NCBI GenBank assembly: GCA_050262155.1
Contig: CP189843.1
Span: forward strand, 496,001-560,000
Source: Parvimonas sp000223315
Lineage (GTDB): Bacteria > Bacillota > Clostridia > Tissierellales > Peptoniphilaceae
DNA: 64,000 nucleotides
Direction: 5' to 3'
Position numbers and translations under genes: made by a program. The notes under the pieces were generated by a model. That model was given only the letters and a program-made list of their open reading frames with translations, made no database searches and was not told the DNA's origin. Below are positions 10,401-18,147 of the stretch, in pieces; position 1 is the first letter of the stretch; the number at the start of each line of letters is the position of its first letter.

Positions 10401-11264
10401 AATATGGATAGTGAAAAAAATGTTATTAAAGTTAAAGTTTACACTTATAATAAAGAACATCTAAAATTTGAACAAAGCAAACATCATAAAATTATATTAA
10501 AAAACATAGAACTTGAAAATTTAAAAACGGAAATAGAAAAAGCAAAAACTATTAAGAATTCTGATAAATATATTTATTCAGAGGAAAATATAAAATCAGA
10601 TTTTGATAAGATTCTTAAGGATTGTGAAGAGGCTTTAAATAATCCTATAAGTCAAAAAAATATTGACAGTTTAACAAAAGCTTTAAGTGAAAGTTTGTCA
10701 AAATTAAATGGTGTTAAACCGTCTAATCCTGAAGAAAAACCTGAAGATGACTTGATTACAACATTAACTGATCCAAAAACTAATATTTCAGTTTCAGGGA
10801 AAAGATTATCAGACTTTATACTTGTTGTTGAAAAAATAAATGGAGAAGACTTCTTAGCATTTAAAGGTAAAGATGTTTCAATCTTTGACATCTCATTTGT
10901 AAATAAGATAACTAATGAAAAAGTTAAAATTAAAGATGGTGATTATACAGTTTCAATTCCTAGAGAAAAAGGTAAAACGGTAAATAAGGTTTACTATATT
11001 GACAAAAAAGGAAATCTGGAAGAAAAAACTTTTACTCAAAATGAAAAATCTATAATATTTAAAACAGGACATTTTTCAATGTATGCAGTTGAGTATAAAA
11101 AAGGAAATAATGAAAAAGATAAAATAATAGATAAGGATAAAGTTATAGATAAAAACAAAACAAATAAAAAATTACCAAAAACAAATATCTCCAGTAATTC
11201 GATATTAGTTCCGACTTTGTTAGGAATAGCGAGTATAATAATAAAAAAGAAAAAATATAAGTAA
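7422..11264 (+). CDS. BspA-type leucine-rich-repeat surface protein with LPKTN sorting signal
   Basis: This is a 1,280-residue cell-surface protein, probably an adhesin. ATG 7422 follows AAGGAGG; an in-frame TTG at 7371 is really the -35 box. Layout: signal peptide 1-27; BspA-like LRR blocks (repeats such as IPxTVKxIGxxAF) at roughly 45-190, 385-570 and 725-1025; FIVAR-like three-helix modules at about 590-650, 655-720 and 1030-1095; a beta-rich domain at about 1120-1225; then LPKTN at 1251-1255, a hydrophobic stretch and KKKKYK. The sorting motif has Asn where sortase substrates normally have Gly. BspA-like proteins of oral bacteria bind host proteins and other bacteria; the ligand here is unknown. 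It is transcribed alone. Confidence 0.88.
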   Translation: MKIKKILSYVALLSILLTVMPISSFANEPVSVVRNYTDESKFVFDENTNTITKFTGDETDIVIPAKINGVDVKAIGKVAFKGKKIKSVVLNEGMEIIGNGAFAGVTTLEKINFPSTLKKIDDMAFVKTSLKELKLNEGLQVIGKRAFSNCSSLQKINLPNSLTKISDNAFEKCKISNDVVFGENLGHVGHKVFSGNGNDINISISKNGNKLFLHDELFLKNQNELNIPHGREIMLFVRAFCDGSCSSSRKITLDCGEIKVNESDSKEEIIKKLKDKIKLTSGFVKIGGASDGSLDEYFETEINYDVNESISDGSIISGKFKKFKDGAYVKANQNKELIESVLDRYEIKVKVKVISNNKEFNAEDFNYEDVKSKIISKRSYFGISGFSEKGLEKLKTNKDLVIPKTVIIKENGADVEKRIEGICSKAFENKELNSVKINISEGYNEYIIDTGAFQKNNLKEFEIPDGVKFIESYAFKNNKIKKLFIPQTVVKVGNESFAYNEIEELKVSDSVSLFQFDSFSFAHNKIKEVDLPFSIFKLLQNVFVENTGNEDGKVILYTRNKKHLETSTYINPHSDYHRFVLVGKDVNRNRLQKILEIAKELDKSDYEATSFEKLENIYSEAKAIMLNHNSTQKDIDEITKSLSKAIENLVPNGANKKALIKNISRLSNINKILYTEDSYNKFIEELEKAKLVVKDASAKQDDIDKALLELLKAEGKLVLSEEAKYNKNDFIFEGTKIVGFSELGKEKSEYNKNLVIPNQNKNGEAITEIGDNAFEYTGEYEYTTDTGESLNGLLSVEIPKTVKKIGKSAFQKNKLKEVILPEGLEEIGTLAFNGNELISIEIPDSVVKMGEGTFSLNNISYAKLSKNMKTVPNGIFSRNLNLKNIDIPDGVETIGQSAFSGCPLESINIPNTVKTIGRYAFLSHRITTLEIPSSVETIEDQAFASNKKFRYLKNLILNEGLKTIGKDAFKSCLIEEVVIPSSLTFLDKNAFNDNMDSEKNVIKVKVYTYNKEHLKFEQSKHHKIILKNIELENLKTEIEKAKTIKNSDKYIYSEENIKSDFDKILKDCEEALNNPISQKNIDSLTKALSESLSKLNGVKPSNPEEKPEDDLITTLTDPKTNISVSGKRLSDFILVVEKINGEDFLAFKGKDVSIFDISFVNKITNEKVKIKDGDYTVSIPREKGKTVNKVYYIDKKGNLEEKTFTQNEKSIIFKTGHFSMYAVEYKKGNNEKDKIIDKDKVIDKNKTNKKLPKTNISSNSILVPTLLGIASIIIKKKKYK

Positions 11265-11271
11265 TTAAAAG

Positions 11272-11308
11272 AAAAAACCTAATCTATTTTGTGTAGATTA
11301 GGTTTTTT
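11272..11308. terminator. Bidirectional terminator between convergent genes
   Basis: AAAAAACCTAATCTA pairs perfectly with TAGATTAGGTTTTTT. The A-run and T-run flank the stem, so it can end transcription from both the surface-protein gene and the minus-strand gene. Confidence 0.9.
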
Positions 11309-11322
11309 ATATAAAATTTACT

Positions 11323-11712
11323 CTAACTTTTTTTAATTTCTTCATGTTTACAATGTGGACAAATTACTTTTATCTTTCCTTTTCCCCTTGGAATTCTAAG
11401 TTCCTGTCCGCAATTTTTACATTTAAAATACTTGTAATTTTTTCTGTCTTTGGATGAAAATTTTAAAAGTCTTGAGTATATTGGAGAAATTAGATTAAAA
11501 AATTTCACTTGCTCCATAGCTCTTTTTCTCTTGTTTTTTGAGAACATCCTAAACATAGCAATAGAAAATAAAATTAATGAAGTTATTGCTAAAATATCAC
11601 TTTTCTTAAAAAGATTTACAATAGCAAATCCCAGTGAAAGGTAGATTATAATATTATTTAAAACATCTCCGCCATATCTATCTTTCATAAAGTTAAAAAA
11701 TTTTTGTTTCAT
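11323..11712 (-). CDS. Small membrane protein with C-terminal zinc ribbon
   Basis: The 129-residue protein has two hydrophobic helices at about 18-50 and a C-terminal zinc ribbon made of CKNCG and CPHCK, preceded by a basic stretch. It should sit in the membrane with the ribbon in the cytoplasm. Such two-helix zinc-ribbon proteins are common in Firmicutes and have no assigned function. The start is supported by GGAGAG 6 bases upstream on the minus strand. It is monocistronic, divergent from the gene at 11847 and convergent with the surface-protein gene. Confidence 0.8.
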   Translation of the reverse strand: MKQKFFNFMKDRYGGDVLNNIIIYLSLGFAIVNLFKKSDILAITSLILFSIAMFRMFSKNKRKRAMEQVKFFNLISPIYSRLLKFSSKDRKNYKYFKCKNCGQELRIPRGKGKIKVICPHCKHEEIKKS

Positions 11713-11781
11713 AACATTCTCTCCTTAAAAAATCATATTAACTGATTTTATTATACCACAAAAGAGAGTCCTAATAACAGT

Positions 11782-11810
11782 TTGATATTGTTTGAAATTT
11801 GTGATAAAAT
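11782..11810 (+). promoter_or_regulatory. Promoter of the 405-residue protein gene
   Basis: TTGATA (11782-11787), a 17-base spacer and TAAAAT (11805-11810) with an upstream TG make an extended -10 promoter. Confidence 0.7.
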
Positions 11811-11846
11811 AAATGAGTATGATGTGATTTTATATAGAGGTGTTTT

Positions 11847-13064
11847 ATGAAAAATTTTGGTATAAGCATTAAATTTCAATATGATATAGACGGATTTTTA
11901 GAAAAAATTGATGAATTTGCTGAAGATGATAATTATGGATATTCACTTGAAGAAATTGATGGTTCTATAGTTTTAAATTTTGAAATTCTTCCTTATCTTT
12001 CTTGTAATTTTAAAATTGATGAAGAAATTGAAATGAGAACAGAAACTTGCTATTACGGAATGGGTTATCATTTGTTAGTTATTGATTTCGTTAATGAACT
12101 TTTTGAATTTTTAGGTTGTAAATTTGAAATTAAAGATGACACGGGATTCTATACAGATAATGATATTAAAAAACTTAAAGAAAAGTTTGTTCTTTGGTTT
12201 AAAGATAGAGCGGATTTAATTTTAAATAACAAAGAAAATATTAGAATTAAGTCTATTTTTATGGATAATAAAAAATCATTTCCTATAACTACTGATGATT
12301 ATATTTGTACTTATACAGGAGTAATTTCTCTTTCGGAGTTTGAAGAATTATATAAAAAAGATTTTGAAACAATCTATAGAAGAGTTTTCTTATTTAGTGA
12401 AAAAGTAATTGATCCTTATTGTGATGAAAATTATTTGCTTTACCATGTTTGGAATAATTTAAAAGATTTGACATTAGTTGATGATTTTGATGAAAGATTA
12501 TCTATGGTTATGTTTATGTTTGAAAACTTAATTGAAAATAATGTACAAATACATTTGCCACAAAAATATTGTAGAGAAATATATAAATATTTGGGAGTTG
12601 ATAAATTCTCATCATCAAATTTTGTATATAGAAAAGTTAGATATGAAGTTGGATATCATTTTTATGATAAATTTTTGAAAGATGTAGACTTTTCGTTGAG
12701 AATTCCTAGTTGGTTTGAATATAATGAAAAGTTAAAAGGCTATTTGACAACTGATAATGCCATATTTTTAAGTGAATATATAAGCTTTGAAGGTTTTGAT
12801 TATGATGAAAAATATTTATCTGAAAAAAGCTCAGAAGATTTTAAAATTTTAATATTTGATACAATAAATAAAAACAATTACTTTTTAGGTTTTGAAAGTT
12901 TAGATGATGAATATGGTTATATTTCAATAAAAGAGCAAAATAATATGAATTGTGAAGAAACAAATTGTCAAATTATTGATGTAAAAAGAAATAAAATGTA
13001 TGAAATTAGTGTTTTAGGAACTGAATCTATGGATATAACAAAACATATGATTGAATTAATTTAG
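11847..13064 (+). CDS. Uncharacterised acidic protein, 405 residues
   Basis: I do not recognise a family. The product is soluble, rich in Asp, Glu, Phe and Tyr, and has no signal peptide, membrane helix or metal-binding cluster. The start has GAGGTG about 5 bases upstream and a good promoter. The composition resembles anonymous cytoplasmic or immunity-type proteins of Firmicutes, but no motif supports a function. The stop codon lies only 8 bases before the first codon recognisable as IS1182-type transposase, so the natural C-terminus may have been replaced or cut by the insertion or a later deletion. Confidence 0.7.
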   Translation: MKNFGISIKFQYDIDGFLEKIDEFAEDDNYGYSLEEIDGSIVLNFEILPYLSCNFKIDEEIEMRTETCYYGMGYHLLVIDFVNELFEFLGCKFEIKDDTGFYTDNDIKKLKEKFVLWFKDRADLILNNKENIRIKSIFMDNKKSFPITTDDYICTYTGVISLSEFEELYKKDFETIYRRVFLFSEKVIDPYCDENYLLYHVWNNLKDLTLVDDFDERLSMVMFMFENLIENNVQIHLPQKYCREIYKYLGVDKFSSSNFVYRKVRYEVGYHFYDKFLKDVDFSLRIPSWFEYNEKLKGYLTTDNAIFLSEYISFEGFDYDEKYLSEKSSEDFKILIFDTINKNNYFLGFESLDDEYGYISIKEQNNMNCEETNCQIIDVKRNKMYEISVLGTESMDITKHMIELI

Positions 13065-14227
13065 GAGATAGATGGTTTTTAGGATATGATTTTTATGATA
13101 ATATACCACATTATACAACATATGGACAAAATTACAAGAGAAGATTTAAGGAAACAGATATATTTGAAAAGATATTTGTAAATATATTAAGTCAAGCAGA
13201 GAAACAAGGCTTTGTAGATGAAAAGATACAATTTGTAGATTCAACACATGTAAAAGCACATGCAAATAGACATAAGAATATAGAAGTAAAGATAGAAAAG
13301 AAAGCAAAGAAGTATCATAGTCAGTTAAATGAAGAGATAAAAAAAGATAGAGAATTAAAAGGGAAAAAGGAATTAAGACCCACCAATGGAAAAGAAATAG
13401 TAAAAAAAGTAGAAAGTACAACAGATAAAGAAAGTGGATTATTCCATAAAGGAGAACATAAAGAGGTTTTTGCATATAGTGTACAGACAAGTTGTGATAA
13501 AAATGGCTGGGTATTAGCTTGTAGAAGCTATGCAGGAAATTTACATGATAGTGAAACATTTATGGATTTTTACGAAAAGGACTTAAAGAAATTCGAAGTA
13601 AGAAAAATAGTAATGGATGCAGGATATAAAACACCGGCAATAGCAAAGATGTTGATAGATGATAAAATACAACCTGTATTACCATACACAAGCCCAAAAG
13701 GAAAGAGAAAAGAAGGATTTTATCCAAGAGATTATGTATATGATGAATATTATGATTGTTACATCTGCCCGGAAAATGAGATAATAAAATATAGTACGAC
13801 AACAAGAGAAGGATATAGAGAATATAGAAGTGATAGGAAAAAATGTAGTAAGTGTAAGAATTTAGAGAAATGTACAGAAAGTAAAAACAAACAAAAAGTA
13901 ATAACAAGACATATATGGAAGAGTTACTTAGAAGAATGTGAAGAATACAGATATACAAAGAGAGGAAAAGAAGAATATAAAAGAAGAAAAGAGACGATAG
14001 AAAGAACATTCGGAACGGTAAAAGAATATCATGGATTTAGATATACAAATGAAAAAGGGAAAGCAAAAATGCAAATAAAAGCTCTCCTAACTTTTGCGTG
14101 TCTAAATATGAAAAAATTAGCAAATATGATGAGTAGATTAGGTAGAAAGAGACCTAATTTTTTAATTTTCAGAGAAATTTATATAAAATTTAAGATTTTG
14201 AGAAATTTTCATATAATTTTTAATTAA
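13065..14227 (+). pseudogene. IS1182-like transposase, 5' truncated (IS remnant)
   Basis: The frame stays open from 13055 to a stop at 14227 but has no start codon before ATG 13562. Translation from 13073 (WFLGYDFYD) matches the middle and C-terminal parts of IS1182-family DDE transposases. FVDSTHVKAHANR and VMDAGYK hold the two catalytic Asp, and ERTFGTVKEYHGFRY holds the Glu; a CxxC/CxxxxxC zinc cluster lies between. The usual first 90-100 residues, and with them the left end of the element, are missing. Ile is mostly ATA here, whereas neighbours use ATT often, which fits a foreign origin. An 8-bp stem (14252-14259 with 14268-14275) lies after the stop and may be part of the right end. Confidence 0.88.
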
Positions 14228-14284
14228 AAACAAAAATACATAAAAAAAGCACAGACAAAATTTATGCTTTGTCTGGACTCTGAA

Positions 14285-14314
14285 ACTCAGGGTTTTTAAA
14301 ATCCTGAGTTTTTT
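14285..14314 (+). terminator. Terminator at the 3' side of the IS remnant
   Basis: ACTCAGG and CCTGAGT form a 7-bp stem around an 11-base loop, followed by a T6 run. It separates the IS remnant from the convergent asparaginase gene. Confidence 0.75.
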
Positions 14315-14341
14315 GTTATAAAAAATTAGTTTTAAAGTTTA

Positions 14342-15343
14342 TTAATTTTCTTTAAATATCATATCATTATTTATTTTTGTATAGAATAATTTTTTTACTG
14401 TTTCAAAATCATTACCAAAATTTCCTAAAATCCACATTATTTTTGTAACTGTTGCTTCTGTTGTCATATTTTGGGATTCTAAGTAAGAGATTGAACTTAT
14501 TCTTTTTCCGACTTCATAAACTCCAACATCAGAACCCTCTTGTGGAACTTGTGTTGTCATTATTATAGTTTTTTCGTTGTCGTATTCTAATATTAATCTC
14601 TTCAGTTCTGTTTCTATTGTTTTTGGAATTCCACCAACGCCGAAACTTTCAATTATTATTGCATCATAGTTTTTGAAAATTTCAGGTAGTATTTTAGCAG
14701 TCATAGAAGGAATTAATTTTAATACAAAAACATTAGTATTTAATGAGTCATAAAATTTAACTTCTTTTTCATTTTCTTCACAGTTAATATATCTATAAAT
14801 TTTTTCATCTTGCATAATTGCTAGGAATGGGAAGTTTACAGATGAAAAAGCATCAAAGCTTTTTGATCTTTCTTTTCTGGCTCTTGTTCCTGCAATTACT
14901 TTTCCATCAAAAACAATGCTAACACCTTTTGAATTGCTTTTTGAGGCATATAAAAGGCTATTTAATAAATTATTTTTTGCATCTGTTATATGCATATCTA
15001 TTGATTTTTGTGAACCGGTTAAAACTATTGGCTTTTGACTGTTTTGTATTAGATATGATAGAGCTGAAGCTGTATATGCCATTGTATCAGTACCATGTGT
15101 AATTACAAAGCCATCATATTTTTCATAATTTTTTTGAATTTCATCTTTTATCTTTAACCAATGTTCCGGTTGCATATCTGTTGAATCTACATTTAAAAGA
15201 TTTACTGTATCTATTTCAAAATCAAGTTTTGTAAAATTTAAGTATTCAAGTAGCTTTTTTGAATTTATTTTTGGGGTTAATCCTTCATCGGTTGGCATTG
15301 ATGCGATTGTTCCACCTGTTGAAATTAATAAAATTTTTTTCAT
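14342..15343 (-). CDS. ansA: L-asparaginase, type I (cytoplasmic)
   Basis: It hydrolyses asparagine to aspartate and ammonia in the cytoplasm. The 333-residue length, the lack of a signal peptide and the motifs TGGTIAS (residues 9-15, catalytic Thr) and HGTDTMAYTA (near 85, second Thr-Asp-Lys site) fit type I enzymes. The start has AGGAG about 10 bases upstream on the minus strand. It stands alone, with the peptide-binding lipoprotein gene 129 bases upstream on the same strand. The pairing with a peptide-binding protein suits a peptide- and amino-acid-fermenting anaerobe, which is inference. Confidence 0.92.
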   Translation of the reverse strand: MKKILLISTGGTIASMPTDEGLTPKINSKKLLEYLNFTKLDFEIDTVNLLNVDSTDMQPEHWLKIKDEIQKNYEKYDGFVITHGTDTMAYTASALSYLIQNSQKPIVLTGSQKSIDMHITDAKNNLLNSLLYASKSNSKGVSIVFDGKVIAGTRARKERSKSFDAFSSVNFPFLAIMQDEKIYRYINCEENEKEVKFYDSLNTNVFVLKLIPSMTAKILPEIFKNYDAIIIESFGVGGIPKTIETELKRLILEYDNEKTIIMTTQVPQEGSDVGVYEVGKRISSISYLESQNMTTEATVTKIMWILGNFGNDFETVKKLFYTKINNDMIFKEN

Positions 15344-15472
15344 AACCTAAACTCCTATATTTGTAATTTTTACATCAGCTATATTATATCACAAAAAATT
15401 AATAATTAAATATTAATTTTTATTGTAGAATAACAATGTTCTAAAAGCGAAGCATCTTAGAAAAAGAGATTT

Positions 15473-16915
15473 TTAGTGTTTTAATAAATTTTTTATTAAT
15501 AATAGTCCATTTGGATTTATATGAAGTCCTTGTATATTATTATGAACAAGAACAGAAAATGAACGTTTATATAGTGGGAAAATAAGATTATCTCTTTGTA
15601 TATCTTCAATAGAAGTGTACATTTTTGAGAAGTCATCATTTTGTAAAAAGTGATTAATATAGTATTTTATATCCAAATCATCGGTAGTTCCAATATTAAA
15701 GATTGAATGTGTTATTTCTGAAGTTCCGTCGTTTTTTATACTTACTTTAATTTTATATTTATCAATCCACTCTTTTGATAGAGATGCCAAAATTCTTTCA
15801 GATAATTTTGTTCCATTACCGCTTAAGGTAAGAACCTCATTTTGTAAATTTGAAGATTTTAAAATTTCCTCAACTTCATTTTTTAATTTTGAAATTTGTT
15901 CTGAAACTAAATTTTCTCTTTGAATCATAGGGACTGAATTATTATACAAAATGAATTCAGCTAAAAATTTAGAATCTATTAAATCATTCAAATTTTTCCT
16001 TAAAGTATCATTTTTTAATATTTTATTGTTTGTGTCTAATTTTAAAAATTCAAAAATATTAGTTTTAAAGTTTAGAAGTTCCGGCTTTTTACTGGAATCC
16101 AGTCGTCTTTCATAAGGAATTTCATAAAATGGAAGGCCAAAGAAATCTAATTGTTTTAAGTCGAAAAGCTGATAAGCCAGTATTTCATTTTCAACTAATT
16201 TTAAAGTTACTTTTTTTATTTTTGTATTTATATTATCCCAATAGTTTTCGTTTTGTTCTAAAATTATTTCTTCATCATTATAGCTTTTTAATTTAAAAGC
16301 ACTATTAGTTATAAGATTCTCTTTATTTATCTTAGTACCTTTTTTAGTAGGAAACATAAAGACATTTGAAAGTATTTCATCGAAATTTTTAACAGGATAT
16401 TCCATAGTTACTTCTATTGTTTTTTTGTTTAAAATTTTAATCCCATCAAATTCCTTGAGTTTTGCTTTTCCATCGTATAGTTTTTTTGCGTCTTTAATAA
16501 AAAATAGTTTAAAAGCATTAGGATTTTTATTTTCATAATTTAAAATGCTCATCCAAGACTCTACATAATCTTCTGCAGTAATATCTGATCCGTCAGACCA
16601 TTTTAAATTATCTCTAAGAGTAATAGTCCACTTTTTAAAATCTGCACTTTTTTCTATGCTTTCAGCTTGGTTTAAGGCTATTTTTCCATGAGATGAATAT
16701 TCAGTAAGACCTTCAAAAAGTTGAGATACCACTGAATCATTATTTAGGCTGTCTGATAATTTCGGATCCAAATTGTACTCTTGTTTTTTAATTGCTGTTA
16801 CTATTTCTGTATTTGAAGTTTTTGAATTATCGCTTTGTTTGTCTTTCTTATTATTTGAACATGACACTAGAAGAAAAGTCATTAATATTAAAAATATTTT
16901 TAAAAATTTTTTCAT
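15473..16915 (-). CDS. Oligopeptide-binding lipoprotein (SBP family 5), orphan
   Basis: This is the extracellular binding component of an Opp/Dpp-type ABC importer. The signal peptide ends in lipobox LVSC with Cys19, so the protein is lipid-anchored. The family 5 core is visible: a start region with NLDPKLSDSL, LFEGLTEY and WTITLRDNLKWSDGSDITAED. At 480 residues it is shorter than typical OppA (about 540). No permease or ATPase gene is adjacent, so it must use a transporter encoded elsewhere. GGAG lies upstream of the start, and an extended -10 (TAAAAT on the minus strand at 16949-16954) provides a promoter. It diverges from the dehydrogenase operon. Confidence 0.88.
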   Translation of the reverse strand: MKKFLKIFLILMTFLLVSCSNNKKDKQSDNSKTSNTEIVTAIKKQEYNLDPKLSDSLNNDSVVSQLFEGLTEYSSHGKIALNQAESIEKSADFKKWTITLRDNLKWSDGSDITAEDYVESWMSILNYENKNPNAFKLFFIKDAKKLYDGKAKLKEFDGIKILNKKTIEVTMEYPVKNFDEILSNVFMFPTKKGTKINKENLITNSAFKLKSYNDEEIILEQNENYWDNINTKIKKVTLKLVENEILAYQLFDLKQLDFFGLPFYEIPYERRLDSSKKPELLNFKTNIFEFLKLDTNNKILKNDTLRKNLNDLIDSKFLAEFILYNNSVPMIQRENLVSEQISKLKNEVEEILKSSNLQNEVLTLSGNGTKLSERILASLSKEWIDKYKIKVSIKNDGTSEITHSIFNIGTTDDLDIKYYINHFLQNDDFSKMYTSIEDIQRDNLIFPLYKRSFSVLVHNNIQGLHINPNGLLLIKNLLKH

Positions 16916-17014
16916 AATATTCTCCTTTAAAATTTTTCTAACAGATATATTTTATCATAATTGGATAAAAAATAAAATGATTACAAAAAAGTAATAAAAT
17001 AATTAAAGATTATA

Positions 17015-17038
17015 GTGATTTGAATCACAATTATTGTG
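17015..17038. promoter_or_regulatory. Two overlapping palindromes, possible CRP/FNR- or Rex-type operator
   Basis: GTGATT-TG-AATCAC (17015-17028) overlaps CACAAT-T-ATTGTG (17026-17038); both are perfect. The first resembles FNR half sites (TTGAT-N4-ATCAA) and the CRP/Rex core (TGTGA-N6-TCACA) with one or two changes. It lies between divergent genes. The second palindrome holds a possible weak -35 (TTGTGT, 17034-17039) 17 bases ahead of an extended TAAAAA (17057-17062) that would serve the dehydrogenase operon. The regulator is not identified. Confidence 0.45.
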
Positions 17039-17150
17039 TTTCTAAAATTTTATTGTTAAAAAATTAAATAAGTTTTGATATATCTTATTAATATGAGGTA
17101 AATAGAAAATACAAAATAAAAATTTTGATATAAAATTTTGGAGGTTTGTT

Positions 17151-18125
17151 GTGAGTAATTCAAAAAAATTAACAAAAAAAGAACTTTTAGAAATGTATGA
17201 TAAAATGTTGCTTATAAGACATTTCGATATGGAACTTAGTAAATTATATTCAAGAGGATTTATACATGGAATGACACATTATTCTGTTGGGGAAGAAGCT
17301 GCGAATGTAGGTGCTATTTATCCAATGAGAAAAGAAGATTTAATGTATTCAAATCATAGAGGACATGGTCAAACAATTACAAAAGGTATTGATATAAATA
17401 AAATGATGGCAGAAATTTTGGGAAAATCTACTGGTCAATGTAAAGGTCGTGGAGGCAGTATGCATCTTTACAATTTGGAAGTAAATAATATGGGATGTAA
17501 TGGTATTGTTGGCGGTGGACATGGTTTAAGTACTGGTGCAGCTCTTGCTCAAAAAATGAAAAAGACAGGAAATGTTGTTGTTTGTTGTATGGGTGAAAGT
17601 GCTACAAATGAAGGAAGTTTTCATGAATGTTTAAATATGGCATCAATATGGAAATTACCTTTAATATTTTATGTAATAAATAATAAATATGGTATTTCAA
17701 TGTCTCAACAAAGATCAATGACTGTTGAAAGAGTTGTTGATAGAGCAGAAGCCTATAAAGTAAAATCATTTTATGTTGAAGATGGAAATAATGTTTTAGA
17801 TGTTTATGATGCTATGAGTGAAGCTATTGAATATGCTAGAGAAGGTAATGGACCTGTTTTGGTTGAAGCGAAAAGCTATAGATGGTTTGGTCACTCTGCT
17901 TCAGATGCAGGAAAATATAGAGATAAAAAAGAAGTTGACGAATGGAAAGAAAAAGATCCAAATGTTGCATTTAAAAAATATTTGGTTGAAAATAAAATTG
18001 CGACTGAAAGTGAACTTGATGAAATGGAAGAAAGTGTAAAGAAAGTAATCGCTGATGCAATAACTTTTGCTAAGGAATCACCTTTAGCAGATGAAAAAGA
18101 TGCTTGTACTGACAATTATGCTTAA
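17151..18125 (+). CDS. 2-oxoacid/acetoin dehydrogenase E1 alpha subunit
   Basis: With the next gene it forms the thiamine-diphosphate E1 that decarboxylates the substrate and passes the acyl group to a lipoyl arm. The 324-residue length and motifs GHGQTITKG, GRGGSMHL and NEGSFHECLNMASIWKLP match AcoA/PdhA proteins. The GTG start has GGAGG 6 bases upstream. The usual ThDP/magnesium motif GDG reads GES at residues 148-150, so the Mg-ligand Asp is Glu. Four tightly spaced genes follow with E1 beta, E2 and E3. Sequence alone does not decide between acetoin and pyruvate as substrate; length and the AQH-x-W features of the partner lean towards acetoin-type enzymes. Confidence 0.88.
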   Translation: MSNSKKLTKKELLEMYDKMLLIRHFDMELSKLYSRGFIHGMTHYSVGEEAANVGAIYPMRKEDLMYSNHRGHGQTITKGIDINKMMAEILGKSTGQCKGRGGSMHLYNLEVNNMGCNGIVGGGHGLSTGAALAQKMKKTGNVVVCCMGESATNEGSFHECLNMASIWKLPLIFYVINNKYGISMSQQRSMTVERVVDRAEAYKVKSFYVEDGNNVLDVYDAMSEAIEYAREGNGPVLVEAKSYRWFGHSASDAGKYRDKKEVDEWKEKDPNVAFKKYLVENKIATESELDEMEESVKKVIADAITFAKESPLADEKDACTDNYA

Positions 18126-18147
18126 TATTATTTAATAGGAGAAGATT

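Noticed and set aside
13146..14009. Long minus-strand frames rich in Leu, Tyr, Ser and Phe opposite the transposase
   Set aside because: They are the antisense of an A-rich coding strand, have no ribosome sites and show no domain; the plus strand clearly encodes transposase.
15428..15452. GAACATTGTT (minus strand) resembling the TetR operator, next to GCGAAGCATC, a 10-base match to the 75-bp repeat
   Set aside because: Only partial matches (10 of 13 and 10 of 75 bases) in AT-rich DNA; the palindrome is not complete. Could be a degraded repeat copy but not supportable alone.
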